Assembly: GCA_946902875.1 (NCBI GenBank)
Contig: OX336345.1
Coordinates: forward strand, 10,323,395-10,387,394
DNA from: Nematopogon swammerdamellus
Lineage: Eukaryota > Arthropoda > Insecta > Lepidoptera > Adelidae
Length of the DNA stretch: 64,000 nt
Reading direction: 5' to 3'
Made by a program: the position numbers and the translations under genes. Position 1 is the first letter of the stretch, and the number at the start of each line of letters is the position of its first letter. Below are positions 12,690 through 24,169 of the stretch, one piece after another. The notes beneath the pieces are model-generated. The model was not told where the DNA came from. It saw only the letters and a program-made list of their open reading frames with translations, and ran no database searches.

Positions 12690-12935
12690 TGGTAGGAGGT
12701 AGGGACCAGGGCTTAAACCATCCGGATTGGTACCCCCGCGCTGAATGAAAGGTCGAACGAAGCCTCTATATAAATAAATCTGTTTTTCGTCCAATTTCAG
12801 TGTAGTCGGCCCGAACAAATTGAAGCACTGACATGGCACGGCGGTACCTATTTCGCTAAGGTAGTGTCATGGGTTGACATCACGTGTGTAGTAGGTGATG
12901 TTAGTAGCCAACCATGTCAGATTTCATAAAAAAAC
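12690..12935 (+). mobile_element. SINE body plus tail B, head missing
   Basis: The shared SINE body is recognisable from 'tggtacccccgcgctgaatg' through 'ccaatttcagtgtagtcggc'. It then runs into tail B ('gtaggtgatgttagtagcca') and an A-run at 12,926-12,935 that became a (CA)n microsatellite at 12,934-12,952. The expected 5' promoter head is absent. Insertion into or truncation against the LINE-A fragment just upstream explains this. Confidence 0.7.
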
Positions 12936-12954
12936 ACACACACACACACACTGA

Positions 12955-13523
12955 GAAGAACAAAATATTTAATTATAGACGTTGTTACAAAAACAGTCTC
13001 AGACAGACTGATAGGGATATATTCTGCTAATTAATGTTAAAACGAGTATACAATTGACTGGTTAGAAAAGTGTATAGAATTGAATGATGAATTGCATAAA
13101 GAAGTGCAGTTCCACTTAGAAATTATTTTTGATGATGATAAAATCAGAAGTGAGTAAATATTTTTAAGTGAAATTACTCACATGTCTCATTTTTCCACCT
13201 GCCAGATTAGCATGCCCATTTTCAGTACAAGCGTAGGTCTCGGACTCCAAAACAAATGCTCACGTCGTGATACATAACACTAATAGCGTCATTATTTGGC
13301 CAAAACGCCAAGATTTAGCTACCAAACTGGTGCCTCAGTGAATACAAATGTCCCGAAATGATGGCATCCGTGCAAGCGGTTTCGTTGCCTTACCTTTTGT
13401 TAATCACGTTATAAATCGAGGTAGCGGCGGCGGCGGAGCGGTCGCTGCACCGCCTTTGTCGGCTTCGTCAAGCGAGCCACGCGCGCACGGCTTCGCTCCA
13501 CTCATTCGATCAACTATTATGGT
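12955..13523. other. Noncoding DNA
   Basis: No recognised repeat. GC-rich (GGC)n-like patch at 13,420-13,460. Confidence 0.5.
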
Positions 13524-13760
13524 ATCCTTCCTTCCTTACCTATAATAAAATCCAACGTCTGCTTTCTGTCTGTCTGAGTGTCTGTCTGTCCGCTTATAAC
13601 TCGAGAACCACTGAACCGATTTTAATAAAACAAAATTCTACGGATAGCTTGATTCTTCCCATCAACTATAGGCTACTTACTATCACGCTAAATGGCTTAT
13701 GAGGTTAGCAGTGTAGTGAAATATGAGAGCGGGCGGAGCCGCGGGCACAGCTTTTAAAAA
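13524..13760 (+). mobile_element. Short Helitron-like non-autonomous element
   Basis: Starts 'tccttccttccttacctata' and ends in the GC palindrome 'gcgggcggagccgcgggcac' followed by agctt. Between them lie 'actcgagaaccactgaaccg' and 'aacgtctgctttctgtctgt'. The same head and tail, in reverse orientation, frame the 68-bp minisatellite at 52,210-54,118, where the 3' end reads CTAG before T, the Helitron terminus. The TC start, hairpin near the 3' end and CTAG-like end support Helitron affinity. No Rep/helicase is present. Confidence 0.6.
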
Positions 13761-13764
13761 ATAA

Positions 13765-14574
13765 GATTAAAGCTCGTCTGTTGAATATTTGTTAGTCTTA
13801 AGCGAGTCATTTGACCTACGTATTAACTTGAAATTTTACATGGAGGTGATTGACATTTCAACTTAGCGAACATGTCCAAAATGTCACATAGTTGTAAAGT
13901 CGCGGACGAAAATTCTTTAGTAACAAGAGATAAGTAACTTGCATTTTAATGGATTCTCTGACGATATTACCTATCTAAATGTTTGATTTTGAATAGAAAA
14001 TTAAACAACTACGTATTCAGTAGGTACACATTTTCAAACCAAGAGCCGCGTAATCTTATTTATATATCGCAACGAAGTGCACGCATTCTTCAAAAATAAT
14101 GATTTTAAATTTAATTTAAATGACTATTAGTTCACTGCTTAAGGGATAACATAATCATTGTGGCTCGCGGATGAATTATAGCAGCCGACTGCATTACCAT
14201 ATCGGCATCGGTTTATTAAAACGTAGTGACCATTATGTGGGATCGCTGCGGAAACCAGACTAATATCATAGACACCACACGAGTAGAGACTTCATTCAAA
14301 CAATAAAGCTTATGCCTATTATCAGATGATTACAAATTATTAAAATAAAAAAAATAAAATAAGTTTAAATTTATTAGTTAAGTTTAAAATTATTATTTAA
14401 TTTATAAGTTTATATTTAAAATTAAATTACATTTTAGCGATTTCGAAAATAACGTATTGCGCGGAGATCTAGGATAGATGCTAACATCTAAAGTGCAGGT
14501 AGAAACTCCAGGCATCAAAATTTAAATTTTATTATAAAGTCCACGCTTCTGACAGCAAACATACCGTGCATCCT
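13765..14574. other. AT-rich noncoding DNA
   Basis: Very AT-rich at 14,340-14,450 with runs of attaaa/tttaat. No exon or known repeat. Confidence 0.5.
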
Positions 14575-15065
14575 AGAACCTTGCGGTTATTCCCGGCTGG
14601 ATGGCAAGAGGCCCGATGGTATCACCCTGGTGCCATGGGCTAAGGGTAGTTCATTGATGTGGGACGCCACTTGTGTCGACACATTGGCTCCAAGTCACGT
14701 TCGGGCCTCTTCAAGAGCGGCTGGCGCGGCCGCGCCCGGAGCGGAGAGCCTCAAACGCAACAAATATTCAAATATTATTCAAGATTTCGAATTTGTTGCG
14801 TTTGCGGTTGAAACCCTCGGTCCGTAGAGCAGTGAAGCCAAAAGCTTCTTGAAGAGGCTTGGGCCTCTGCTGGTGGACGCAACTGGCGTCCCGCAATCAA
14901 GGGCCTACTTCAGATCGAAGGGTAAGCCTTGCCATCCAGCGGGGTAATGCAGCAAGTGTTCTAGGAACATTTGAAAATGCCCCTTTTGATAGTTATTTTA
15001 ATGTTTGTTAGGTAGGTTTATTTCTTTAGTTATTAGTATTACTTTTTTGTTATTTATTAAATAAA
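14575..15065 (+). pseudogene. Non-LTR retrotransposon ORF2, C-terminal tail
   Basis: Translation from about 14,610 gives '[20 protein letters not shown]' and then '[10 protein letters not shown]'. This (R)PDG..L.PW..G..L.WDAT..DTLAPSH module sits at the C-terminus of certain LINE reverse transcriptases. It continues '[20 protein letters not shown]', an in-frame TAG where tryptophan is expected (14,825), 'EAKSFLKRLG', and after a frameshift near 14,925 'LAIQRGNAASVLGTFENAPF'. The 3' tail of the same family lies at 29,920-30,075 on the minus strand. Dead copy; 5' truncated. Confidence 0.8.
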
Positions 15066-16399
15066 TGTTTCTCTACATCTAAATTTAAATCTAAATTTAA
15101 CAACAAGCAATATTTATTTTGTTTCAAACAAGAAGGACGAGCTTTATTCCTGAGTAGGAATGTATAGGAATATTGAGATGCTGGCCATTGTACTTGCATC
15201 GACTTATTAATAACCGCAAGGTATAAGTTTGCTGTCAGCCTGACTTTATCCTGTCAGTGGTTGTGTTCATTCTCTTCAAGAGATGTGTTTGTGTGCTCTG
15301 TCTGAACCCTGTTCATTATGATATTCAGTGATAAAGTGATTGATCTCGTTTCCTGATATTGCATTCGTGCACCTACATTTAATATTATATTTTATTTCGA
15401 ACCTAGGTGTTTATCTTTAGAACGCAATATTTTTTTTTGCATTCTGGTGCATTCATCTAATGTAAGGTCGAGAACGTAAAATTGAAAATCGAACCAAACA
15501 ATATTTCTCTAACCAGGGAATTGGCAAGCCTTTGAATTGAGGAATTATATTTATTTGCTCTGATTTATTGAAATTCTGCTGTATTTCTAAGCAAGCTATC
15601 GTTGCGTATTGAGATTTAGCACGCGAAGCCATATTTCAATACGTCTGTCTCTATCGAACTGCAGGCAGCTAATGAGCGGCGCCCCCTTCGCCTCCGCCGC
15701 CGCCGCCGCCGCCATCGCCAGTCACCGCGCGCATGCGCCCGCCGCGTTATTCGAACATCATTTGCGAACTACCCGCATTGAGTCGTTGACAACATTACGA
15801 CCGCGTTGCTGTTTTACAAAGAGCTTTCTTATTGATAATCCTCGTGAAAATGCCATAACAGTGATTCAATAGCGATTGTTAATTCAGCGGTTACCGCTGT
15901 GCTGCCAAAGTACCAAACTTTGTAAAATCTGTCTTCGGTTGACTAGACAGAAAGAAATGACTCCTATCGCTTTGGGTAAGTTATTTTCTTCAGATGGTTT
16001 TTTTTCCTATTAGCTTTCTCTCTTGAATCGCCACACCAAAGCGCACCCTTACAAGTGATTAAGACGTCATGCCCAGACTCCAGTGCCCGTTGTGCCCGTT
16101 CCGCTCCGCCGCCTCCCCTGCGCCGCACCACTGTCTGCTTAGGTACTACTGTTGCCTCAGTTTCAATATCAACAGTTTATAATAGTCCTACCTTTAATTA
16201 AATAAGGGCTGTATCTTATTAACCGTAATAGTTAGCCGGTAGAAATTTTAACAGAATAAGTGTATATAATACACTTGGCGTATAACAAATAAATAAATAA
16301 AAAAGGAAATAATTAAGCGGGCTCCCATACAAATATTTGAATTTTCAGAAGAGCGCCATCTACCGAATTATCCAAAGTACAAACAAAGTACATATCGCA
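15066..16399. other. Noncoding DNA with a GCC repeat
   Basis: A (GCC)n run at 15,694-15,713 inside a CpG-rich patch gives a poly-Ala-like frame (15,609-15,872) that I do not consider coding. A GC-rich strip lies at 16,090-16,130. Nothing else recognised. Confidence 0.5.
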
Positions 16400-16757
16400 G
16401 ACGTCTCAAATGGCTCCCAATCCGTTACCGCAGGAATTCCCACTTTCTTAGTCTTCTTTACTCTTGTCTTAACAACCCCTCTGCTCCCGAGTATCTATCT
16501 TCCCGTTTTCAGAACCTATCTTCTCACGGTGTCCCACTTCGGTCTAGTCATGACAATATTATAGCTATCTTCTCTCATAAAACTGGTTTTTATACGAACT
16601 CATTTTCTGTTCACGCAGCTCGACTGTGGAATTCACTACCACACTTTATCCGACATTGTAAATCGCTTCCCTTATTCAAAAAACACATAAAACTGTATTA
16701 CCTCCGTCAATGTTCCTCTCCAAGCCACTTTTCAGGGCAGCCAAGTCCCCAACGATG
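16400..16757 (+). pseudogene. LINE ORF2 C-terminal fragment (first of a pair)
   Basis: A stop-free frame lacking an ATG reads 'LNNPSAPEYLSSRFQNLSSH', 'GFYTNSFSVHAARLWNSLPH' and 'FIRHCKSLPLFKKHIKLYYL'. 'AARLWNSLP' followed by a short basic tail is the usual last segment of CR1/Jockey-like reverse transcriptases. It ends near 'HFSGQPSPQRW*' at the join with the next LINE fragment. Confidence 0.75.
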
Positions 16758-17446
16758 GTAGTCTGGGCGTCCTGGGTATGGAGGTGTCCAGGGACGTTGG
16801 GTTTCGATCGTTCATAGAGTCCAAGGCGAAACTAGCGTCTCGAAAATTAGGAGTCCTTTACCGCTGTCGGCAATTTTTCACGCCGGTCCAACTGCTTACA
16901 CTCTACAAAGCACAGGTAAGACCGGTGATGGAATATTGCAGTCATCTTTGGGAGGGTTCCCCTGAGTACCTTCTTTCAGCCTTGGATTCTATTCAGCGAC
17001 GAGCCATTCGCCTCATTGGTGACTCCGTACTCACAAAGGACCTTCAACCTCTAAAGCACAGACGTATCGTTGGGTCATTGAGCCTGTTTTATCGGTACTA
17101 CTATGGCCGCTGCTCTGACGAACTTGCTTCCCTTATCCCTCCTCCTCCTGTTCGCCTTCGCCAAACCCGCCATACTCTCGCGGAACACCCGTTTGTAGTC
17201 GACAGAAGAGTTCTTCGAACTGCACGATTCTCTAAATCGTTCTTGTGCCGCACTGCAAAGGTGTGGAACGGGCTCCCAGGAAATATCTTCCCCCACTCCT
17301 ACAATCCACAGATCTTCAAATCGCGGGTTAATAGCCTTTCCCCAGCAACATTAGTCCACCTCCAAGCCGGACTGGCACCTCCTCGGGGGTGAAATTGGCT
17401 GCGCCTGAGGTTGCGACCTCGGACAGAGCCACCCAGTTCGGTAGCA

Positions 17447-17478
<32 letters not shown>
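16752..17478 (+). pseudogene. LINE-A ORF2 C-terminus with 3' UTR and poly(A)
   Basis: The 204-codon open frame (16,778-17,392), extended upstream by 'SLGVLG', reads 'FRSFIESKAKLASRKLGVLY', 'LTLYKAQVRPVMEYCSHLWE', 'HRRIVGSLSLFYRYYYGRCS' and 'TAKVWNGLPGNIFPHSY'. These are conserved blocks after the reverse transcriptase palm of CR1/Jockey-like LINEs. The stop at 17,390-17,392 is followed by a short 3' UTR and about 30 A's (17,447-17,477). It is 5' truncated, as usual after incomplete reverse transcription. The intact C-terminus and clean poly(A) make it one of the younger insertions here. Confidence 0.88.
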
Positions 17479-17480
<2 letters not shown>

Positions 17481-17529
17481 TGAAGTAAAAACCTAAAAAA
17501 CAAAAACCACTTTTGTTTAATACTTACCT

Positions 17530-17880
17530 AGATGGACACGTATGTATGTATGTATATTTATTTGTATATAATATTCTATATATTTAGTAATTTATACGTA
17601 TTAAACATGTATGGCTTATATTTTACTAGCATGTACTTATATGTATGTATTAATAAGTATTATTATTATTATTTTTATCTTCAATTGTCACGCAACTCTT
17701 TTGCTACTACCTACTTACATTCCACTATATTATCGAATCTCAAACATCCAAAGGTTGACTGTAAGAAATCTCTGTAAGGGATAAGTCCGCCTTTGCACCT
17801 TATGTGAATTTTCCAATGTATTTGTTACTGTTTAATGTTTACTGGAGCAATAAAGAATTTTCTATCTATCTATCTACAAA
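17530..17880 (+). repeat. LINE/SINE 3' tail with (TCTA)n end
   Basis: 'gggataagtccgcctttgca' at 17,778-17,797, then 'ggagcaataaagaattttct' and (TCTA)n. The same tail occurs reversed at 44,222-44,345 and in part at 18,545-18,610. (GTAT)n lies at 17,540-17,556. Confidence 0.65.
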
Positions 17881-17964
17881 CAACAACAACAAAGTATGAA
17901 CTTTCACCGATAGACGGCGATACGTGCGCGTGCCGCTATAAAGTAAAATAACAAATAATAAAGG

Positions 17965-18150
17965 CCAACCATTTACGTGGTGATACGGAAACCTCGGTGC
18001 GCGAGTCCGACTCGCACTTGGATTTTTTTTACTCTTTCGTAAAAACGGTAATACAAGCAAGCGTCAAACTTGGTGTGATTATAGTGCACTCAATTACGAG
18101 GTGGTACGGAAGCATCGGTGCGCGAATCGGACACGCACTTAGCAGATTTT
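17965..18150 (-). repeat. Two gggttccgt-family heads
   Basis: Two reversed heads lie about 120 bp apart: 'cggtgcgcgagtccgactcg' at 17,994-18,013 and 'cggtgcgcgaatcggacacg' at 18,116-18,135. They are nested or tandem fragments of the family at 10,433-10,848. Confidence 0.6.
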
Positions 18151-18154
18151 TATT

Positions 18155-19242
18155 GTAAACACGAGTAATATATTTATTACCATATCGGCCTACCTCTCAT
18201 TTTTACAATGTATACTACGAAAATATCCGGAATCTTCAGAGCAAGTAATGAAATAAAAAAAATATTGTAATGTTAATTGAGGCCACCTAGAGAGCGCTCT
18301 TATCTCAAAACCCGTACCTACATGAACGTATATATGTATAGTGAGCCGATCTACTTTAATATGTAAAATCCGTTAATTTTGAAGACTTATCTCCGAAGGC
18401 CACTCACGTTCAAAATAAATAGAGTCGAGTTCTCTCTCGAGCACTGTTTAGTTATTCGTGGAATTGTTCTGGTTGAGTTTACTGACTTGAGTTCACATAG
18501 AAAATGCTTACAAAAAACTGTTTATAAATTCATTTAAACATTTCACATACCTAAAGATGGGTGGAAGAAATCTTCTCAAGGGATAAGTACTTCTTTGCAC
18601 ATAAAAATGTTCTATCTAGTGTAAATTTTTTATTATAAGTGGAACTAATTATTACAATATTTTGTTTCAAAATGTCTTATATAAATTAAGTACCAATCTA
18701 AATGTGTTTTCGGGCATATTGAAGCCGAGGGAATACAAATCGACAAATGGAAGATCGGTCGGCTCTAAACTAATGTGTCTGAGATTTATTTATATATTGT
18801 TTGTAGGCATTCATATGTTGTTGTTATTATTCTGACTAATCATATTGATGAAGGAATCTTGAAACACGAACACAAATACATCAAGCAGTAGTAACCTAGC
18901 CTAAAATATCCTGGTCTAACCGAAATCTTATCTAAATGCAGTCGTTCCACCTTAGCCGGCCTTGCTTACGAACTTTCAAGCTTTGAGTTACTACCTAATT
19001 AATTAAACCAAAATGTCAACATACGAACGAATGCTTACGAACGACCGTTGGGGGTAAATGATAAGTTTAAAGTTATTGATGAGGTGAAGTGGACGCGAGC
19101 ACTGCACACGCAGGTCGGGCTCGCTTCATTTGACTCACGAATGATCTTAATTAGAAGTATTGTATAGAAGTAAATTATCCTCGCTCGTGGCCGCGCGGGA
19201 CAGCCCGGTGAACAATGAGCTGGCAGCGTGAGGTCGACGGGG
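18155..19242. other. Noncoding DNA
   Basis: Contains the tail fragment at 18,545-18,610 ('gtggaagaaatcttctcaag' with 'gggataagtacttctttgca'). Nothing else recognised. Confidence 0.5.
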
Positions 19243-19444
19243 TATAAATCGACACCTGTGTGTCAACTCTATGTACCCGTGGAGCGTCAACCTGGATGGT
19301 TGTTGGGACGATCTCCACAACATAAGAGAATGAAGATTATCTTTGTTCTACCCTTTAACAAATTAATACGGATAAGTCCTGAATCTAGCATTGAATTATT
19401 CGTTTTACAACCAAAATAATGTGCTTGATTGGTAAACGATAGTG
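19243..19444 (+). promoter_or_regulatory. Possible core promoter and untranslated first exon
   Basis: A TATA box (ggggtataaatcg, TATAAAT at 19,243-19,249) lies about 200 bp before a strong 5' splice site (agtg|gtaagtctc, last exon base 19,444). The next good acceptor downstream is the exon at 21,756. Transcription starting near 19,270 would give a noncoding first exon for that gene. Against this, the interval holds several ATGs and no good initiator at the right distance. Confidence 0.28.
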
Positions 19445-19450
19445 GTAAGT

Positions 19451-21755
19451 CTCAGTCTCCCTGCATACTTCTGTAAAGTTTATTTTCAGTCTAAGTTTAT
19501 GCTTCAAACGTTATAAAGTAATTTTAGTAGTAAAAGTAATATTCGTTATTTGAAATGAAAATGATAATCAAGCAGCGAGATAAAATATTAATGAAGTAAC
19601 ATTGGTATATATATATTGATTTGACCTATCGTCATTGAACGCAGTCTCAGGATGCAACGAGAGTAAATCATACGTAAGTTGAACACACTTCGTGAACAAA
19701 AAGAATTATGGAAGCATACGGCGGCGACGGCGAGGCTATTTGCCCTTAAGCGCGAGTCTTCGGACTTTCTATTATACCCGTATAGTTCTGTAGAGCTCAG
19801 TTAGTTAACTAGTTATTGTTACAGTTTAACTCGAGCTAGAGGAAAAGCTGAGTGATTCTCATCCATCTATGGAACAACCTCCACTACAAAATAGGAGTAC
19901 GCTATTAAGAATATTACAGACCTAGTTACTACATGCAATATTTTATTCTGTGTCTCGGTTCTTCGGTCACTGGGGGTTTTTTTTCTTCAGTTCAAGTTTT
20001 CACTTCAAGAAAGGATTCTTATTGTAAATGAAAAACAACATTACTCAAAATTTTCCCAATCATACGCGTCAATAAAATTAAACCGAAGAAGCTTCGATTA
20101 CAATGTACTAGTATGCTCGTCAACCACAAATCCGTAGTCGAAGACACGAAGATTATTGGGCTATCGACGCGTGACGAGGATCAATTAAGCTCCATGTCAC
20201 ATCGGGTGTTGAAAAGTCTTGTCGACGTCGACAGTCGCCTTTTAGTTATTTATTTCGTTTAATTCGTTTTATTTGTTCTTCGAACGGGACAAAACGTATG
20301 TCCGGTTTGCTTACTTAGTCTTAATTCGGTGTGGCCGGTCCGGCTAGCTGCTGCCCTACTCACGCCACATTATCCGAGCACGTGGGAAATAGATCCAATC
20401 GAATGATACATTTGTCTTTGAATACTGAAACTAAAACTTTTATAATGGCTCAATCCTAGTTTCAAGGTGATAAATCTAGCATCCTTCTTCGTGGAACTAT
20501 GGAAAATTAAAAATCCCTCAAAGTTGTAAAGTTTCTAACGCATAATGAAGAAAAAATTTATATGCTAAATAAACTACTTAAATTCCCATTTGTTACCAGT
20601 TCTCATTGGTAAGTCAGTCAGATCACTCTGACGCGGACGGTGGCAACGTGGAGTTTCGTGTAGCGGCTGCGCGATCAGCCACAGCGATTCCAGTAATATC
20701 TCGTTTCTTCCGAAACGGAGAACTCATTACAACTTGGAATTACTCAATTGCGTGCCGGAGCGTCGGAGACTTCCCTGAACCTCCGCACCGCGCGCGCCGC
20801 CACCGCCGCCGCTGCCTCCCCGCTCCAATAAAAGCCTCGTCCAATGTTTATCCTGGAGCTGCAGATTTGTTCTTTTCACTGGTTTAATTGCATTCTTTTT
20901 AAAAGGATCTTCGTGATTCAAGCGTCAAAGAAAGACCAAATTGTAATCTTCATGTCCTCATTACGTAGCTTTAGCGCGCGGCTTAGCTTGCGGTATTTAC
21001 AGATGATTCGTTCGCAAAGAAATATTCATTTGATGATTCGGAGATTTAAAGAGTGTTTCTAGTGTCTCTATGTCCAAACTATCTTTATAGATTTGTAGAT
21101 AAAGCAAATGTTAAGTAATTGTAAACCCGCGTATGACAATGCCTGCAGATACTTTGCTTTATGGAAAATCTCATAAGTTAATTAAATTGATCAACATTTA
21201 AATATATAAAATATAAATATATATAATACCAAATACAATTTGTGTACCATTAAATAAAGGCGGTAATTAATCAAACTCAAAATGTTGTTTCAGAAGGACG
21301 ATCGTGAGAGTTTTCATTTACTGAATGGTGTATGCGCGTGCGACCGAGGATGCTGATCACTCACATATAAATTACGAAGCAAGAGAACACCTCGTCTCAT
21401 CTCGTCACACGCCAACATGGAACTACGAGTATTTCGTGTTTGTTTTACATTTTGGAAAGGATTCTGTTCTGTAAATAATAACCTGTTTCAGAATTTTTTT
21501 ATTTACGCACTGCTATATTATATACGTTTAAGTAATATCTAGATATTATTTATTCGGGACATTCTGTACAATTATTTTCTGTAAATAAAAAAAAGAAATG
21601 TTGAGTATAATATTGAAACAGCAGTCGTCTGGAACGTACAATCAATATAACTGGCTAAGTATTACAATGAATGTTTGTTGATCTAAGAGGACCCGAAGCA
21701 GTGCATACGCTTCATTTACTGTGATGATTAACTAATCAATGTGTCTTTTTTGCAG
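19451..21755. other. Noncoding DNA, possible intron
   Basis: No repeat family recognised. A CpG-rich patch lies at 20,770-20,830. A strong donor-like gtaagtcag follows at 20,610 with no convincing exon before it. It would be intron 1 if the 19,243 promoter candidate is real. Confidence 0.45.
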
Positions 21756-21811
21756 ATACTTATATGGTTCGAGGTTATTTTGCAAACTTTGAGGTAGCAA
21801 GAGCAATTACT

Positions 21812-21897
21812 ATGTTCGTAAAAAATTTTCTTCTGTGGTTAGTATTTGCGGTCTTTTCGATTCGGGCTGGCGGCCGCTCGTGCAGTCCATCTTCAGG
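21812..21897 (+). CDS. First coding exon of an unidentified secreted or membrane protein
   Basis: The exon runs from 21,756 to 21,897. The 3' splice site is strong: an actaat branch-point-like motif at 21,731, a T-rich tract, then tttttgcag|ATACTT. The start codon at 21,812 opens 28 codons plus 2 nt. They begin MFVKNFLLWLVFAVFSIRAG and continue GRSCSPSS: a basic n-region, a hydrophobic core and a small-residue cleavage region, i.e. a signal peptide. The exon ends at a consensus donor (TCAGG|GTGAGT). The preceding 56 nt would be 5' UTR, implying an upstream noncoding exon. The protein itself cannot be named because later exons were not found. Matching branch point, acceptor, signal peptide and donor make chance unlikely. 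Confidence 0.55.
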
Positions 21898-22929
21898 GTG
21901 AGTGCAGCGAATACTAACCATGGAGTCTAATTTACAAGACGTAATTCAAGTATAGGCGTGCCAGAATCTCATGGCAAAAAGAAAACAAAAAAGAAATAGT
22001 CATTTTTCATATCGTAGTGCCAAATTGCCATTTGTCAACCAACCGGTAAGTCGAGTCCTACTATATTTAATACTTTATTTTATATACTCGTACATTTAAA
22101 TTATTTGTGTTATTAACCTATAGCTCTTTTGTTTAAAGGGGTTTCTAATACTACCATACAGCGAATTATTGGAGATAATGATATAAAATAGTATAAAGTA
22201 ATATATTATTGGTTTCATTTTCATGATTTATATTGCATTCATAAATTAATCAACAGATACAACACCCCACATATATATCAACACTATATAGGTATTATAC
22301 TAACTTCGTATTCAGGGTTGATGCTGCCTAAGATTTATGGATAAAAAAATAACGTATCAAGACGTTTGAATCCTATTACTCCGATTGTTGCTTACATTAG
22401 AAATTGCATTTCCCCATTTGCCATCAGTTTCTGGTAAGCCTATAGTAGCTGTCGAGATGGCTGTATGGTTTAGTGGACCACTCCACTTTGTTTGCAGCTC
22501 CACAGAGAGTGTGAGCAGGAGCGGTGGGGAGGCAGGGAAGTGGCCTACAGCCTACAGCTCCTCTCGCGAGTGAGCTGATGTCGACCGACACGCGACTTGA
22601 GCTACGCCCTGTCACGTGACGACGCTGATGGCGTGATAACTCTCTTCATTACTGGAAGCATCAGTGTTGTGTTGTTTTTGCTATTCCATACTAATGTATG
22701 CGGTTCCAGTCAACCAAATACATACGCCACTTCCCAAATCGGTGTTATTGTGAGCAAATTTTATCGTCGAATTTACGTTTGAATTTTTTTATTTCACGCA
22801 AAATATACTCGTACTTCTGCAAAACCTGCTAATAACGGCTGGAATTTTGCCCTTTATTTTTCTTCTGTACTGAAACTACTCGAACCTGACCGATATAAAA
22901 TTTAATTTAATGTACTTATTATTATTTTT
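21898..22929. other. Noncoding DNA, possible intron
   Basis: No recognised repeat. A GC-richer patch at 22,430-22,630 has donor-like and acceptor-like words but no consistent frame. Confidence 0.45.
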
Positions 22930-23035
22930 TTATACATAGCTGGCACAGGTGGCTATGCTTAAAGTTCAATGGAGGACCCAAAAACACCACTTCTCGCGAA
23001 ACAACGATTAGTGAGGCGCCATACCGGCTATAAGG
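22930..23035 (-). repeat. LINE-A 3' tail fragment
   Basis: 'ggcacaggtggctatgctta' and 'cacttctcgcgaaacaacga' with 'gaggcgccataccggctata' match the 3' end of the LINE-A relic at 26,035-26,150 in the same orientation. Confidence 0.6.
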
Positions 23036-23039
23036 CGGA

Positions 23040-23785
23040 TCATTCAATTCTTACGATTTGAATGGTAAAAAATAGACCAAACGTAAGATATTCTTTCAAT
23101 TCAGAAGAATCCTGTGAAAAGCGACCGACACGACGACGACGCGACATAGCATGGCGGGGGGACGGCGGCGGCGCGCGGCGGAGGCGGTAACGCAACGGGT
23201 ACAACGACCGTTTAGTTTTCGGTAACAGAGTAGACAGAGTATTTTATCAATCGCCTCGGCTTACATCAACGCACGACCAAGTAATTTAATATAAAGCGTA
23301 TCACTAAATGATCTTTCGTGCTTAAGATGAGTATCGCATACTTAATAACGGTGTCGGAGGTTGCTTGTGCGCGCGTCGCCTCGCGTCCGAGCCACACACA
23401 ATATTTGTACAGGGAGGACACTTTAGTTAGATAGACATTACTTACTAAGAGAAGAAATTACCATCATTTTTTTAAAGTATTAACGTAAATAAGGGTACTG
23501 AACAATCTACCACAACCGGTAAAAGGTAGAATCCATTTCCTGTCTATACATGAATTTCCTAGTTCCTTTCAAGTACAACTTAGGGTCCGACCTATTAAGC
23601 AGACGGGGCTTTCCCCAGTCCCATGAACTATCGAATGTCCATGGGCACCCTATATCGACCGCTTATGAACAGATGGAACAGACAGTGTCACATACATGCC
23701 GGTCACATGACGCATCTTCAAAAACAATCTTTGTGATAGTACGATCAAATTTTCACCGCTAAATTAGTAATTTTATGACAGTTGC
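23040..23785. other. Noncoding DNA with CpG island
   Basis: Strong CpG-rich patch at 23,120-23,200 (cggcggcgcgcggcggaggcgg) next to AT-rich DNA. It may be a promoter, but no exon was found. A second CpG patch lies at 23,350-23,400. Confidence 0.45.
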
Positions 23786-23786
23786 C

Positions 23787-24165
23787 TTGTCAGTCTCGGT
23801 AGCTGAGTGGTGGGGTCGGTCGACTGTCGCTATTGATTGTTAAGCACACCTGGGCGCGGTCAGTACTTCGATAGGTACCGCTCGACCGTTGGAGGCTTAC
23901 CGTGGTTCGCATTTCATGTAAAACTGAAGGTCCCTTTCCCATCTTAGGGTTTATCCCGCCCGGGTTGATACCACCGCACTGAATGAAACGTTCGGTCGAA
24001 ACGGTTATGTACATAGTTCATGTTTTCCGTCCAGTTCATTGTAGCCGACATGAAATGAAGAAAAGCACTGACATGGCACGTAGTTCACCCGGTGCTATGG
24101 GCTGATATCACGGAAGTTGTAGGTGATGTAGCCAACCGTGTCAGTTTCCGTAAAAAAAAATTTAA
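23787..24165 (+). mobile_element. SINE with tRNA-like A box and 5S rRNA-like promoter, tail B
   Basis: The head carries 'tagctgagtgg' (23,800-23,810), matching a tRNA A box. Next come 'ttaagcacacctgggcgcgg' and 'tcagtacttcgatagg', which follow the order and sequence of the 5S rRNA internal control region (box A, intermediate element, box C). The body contains 'ttgataccaccgcactgaat' and 'tccgtccagttcattgtagc'. Tail B ends in 'tcagtttccgtaaaaaaaaa'. About 380 bp, apparently full length. A second full copy lies reversed at 31,158-31,527. Transcription by RNA polymerase III is inferred from the head. Confidence 0.75.
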
Positions 24166-24169
24166 TCAG

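Noticed and set aside
15609..15872. 87-codon frame with poly-Ala
   Set aside because: Driven by a (GCC)n run; no conservation or splice evidence.
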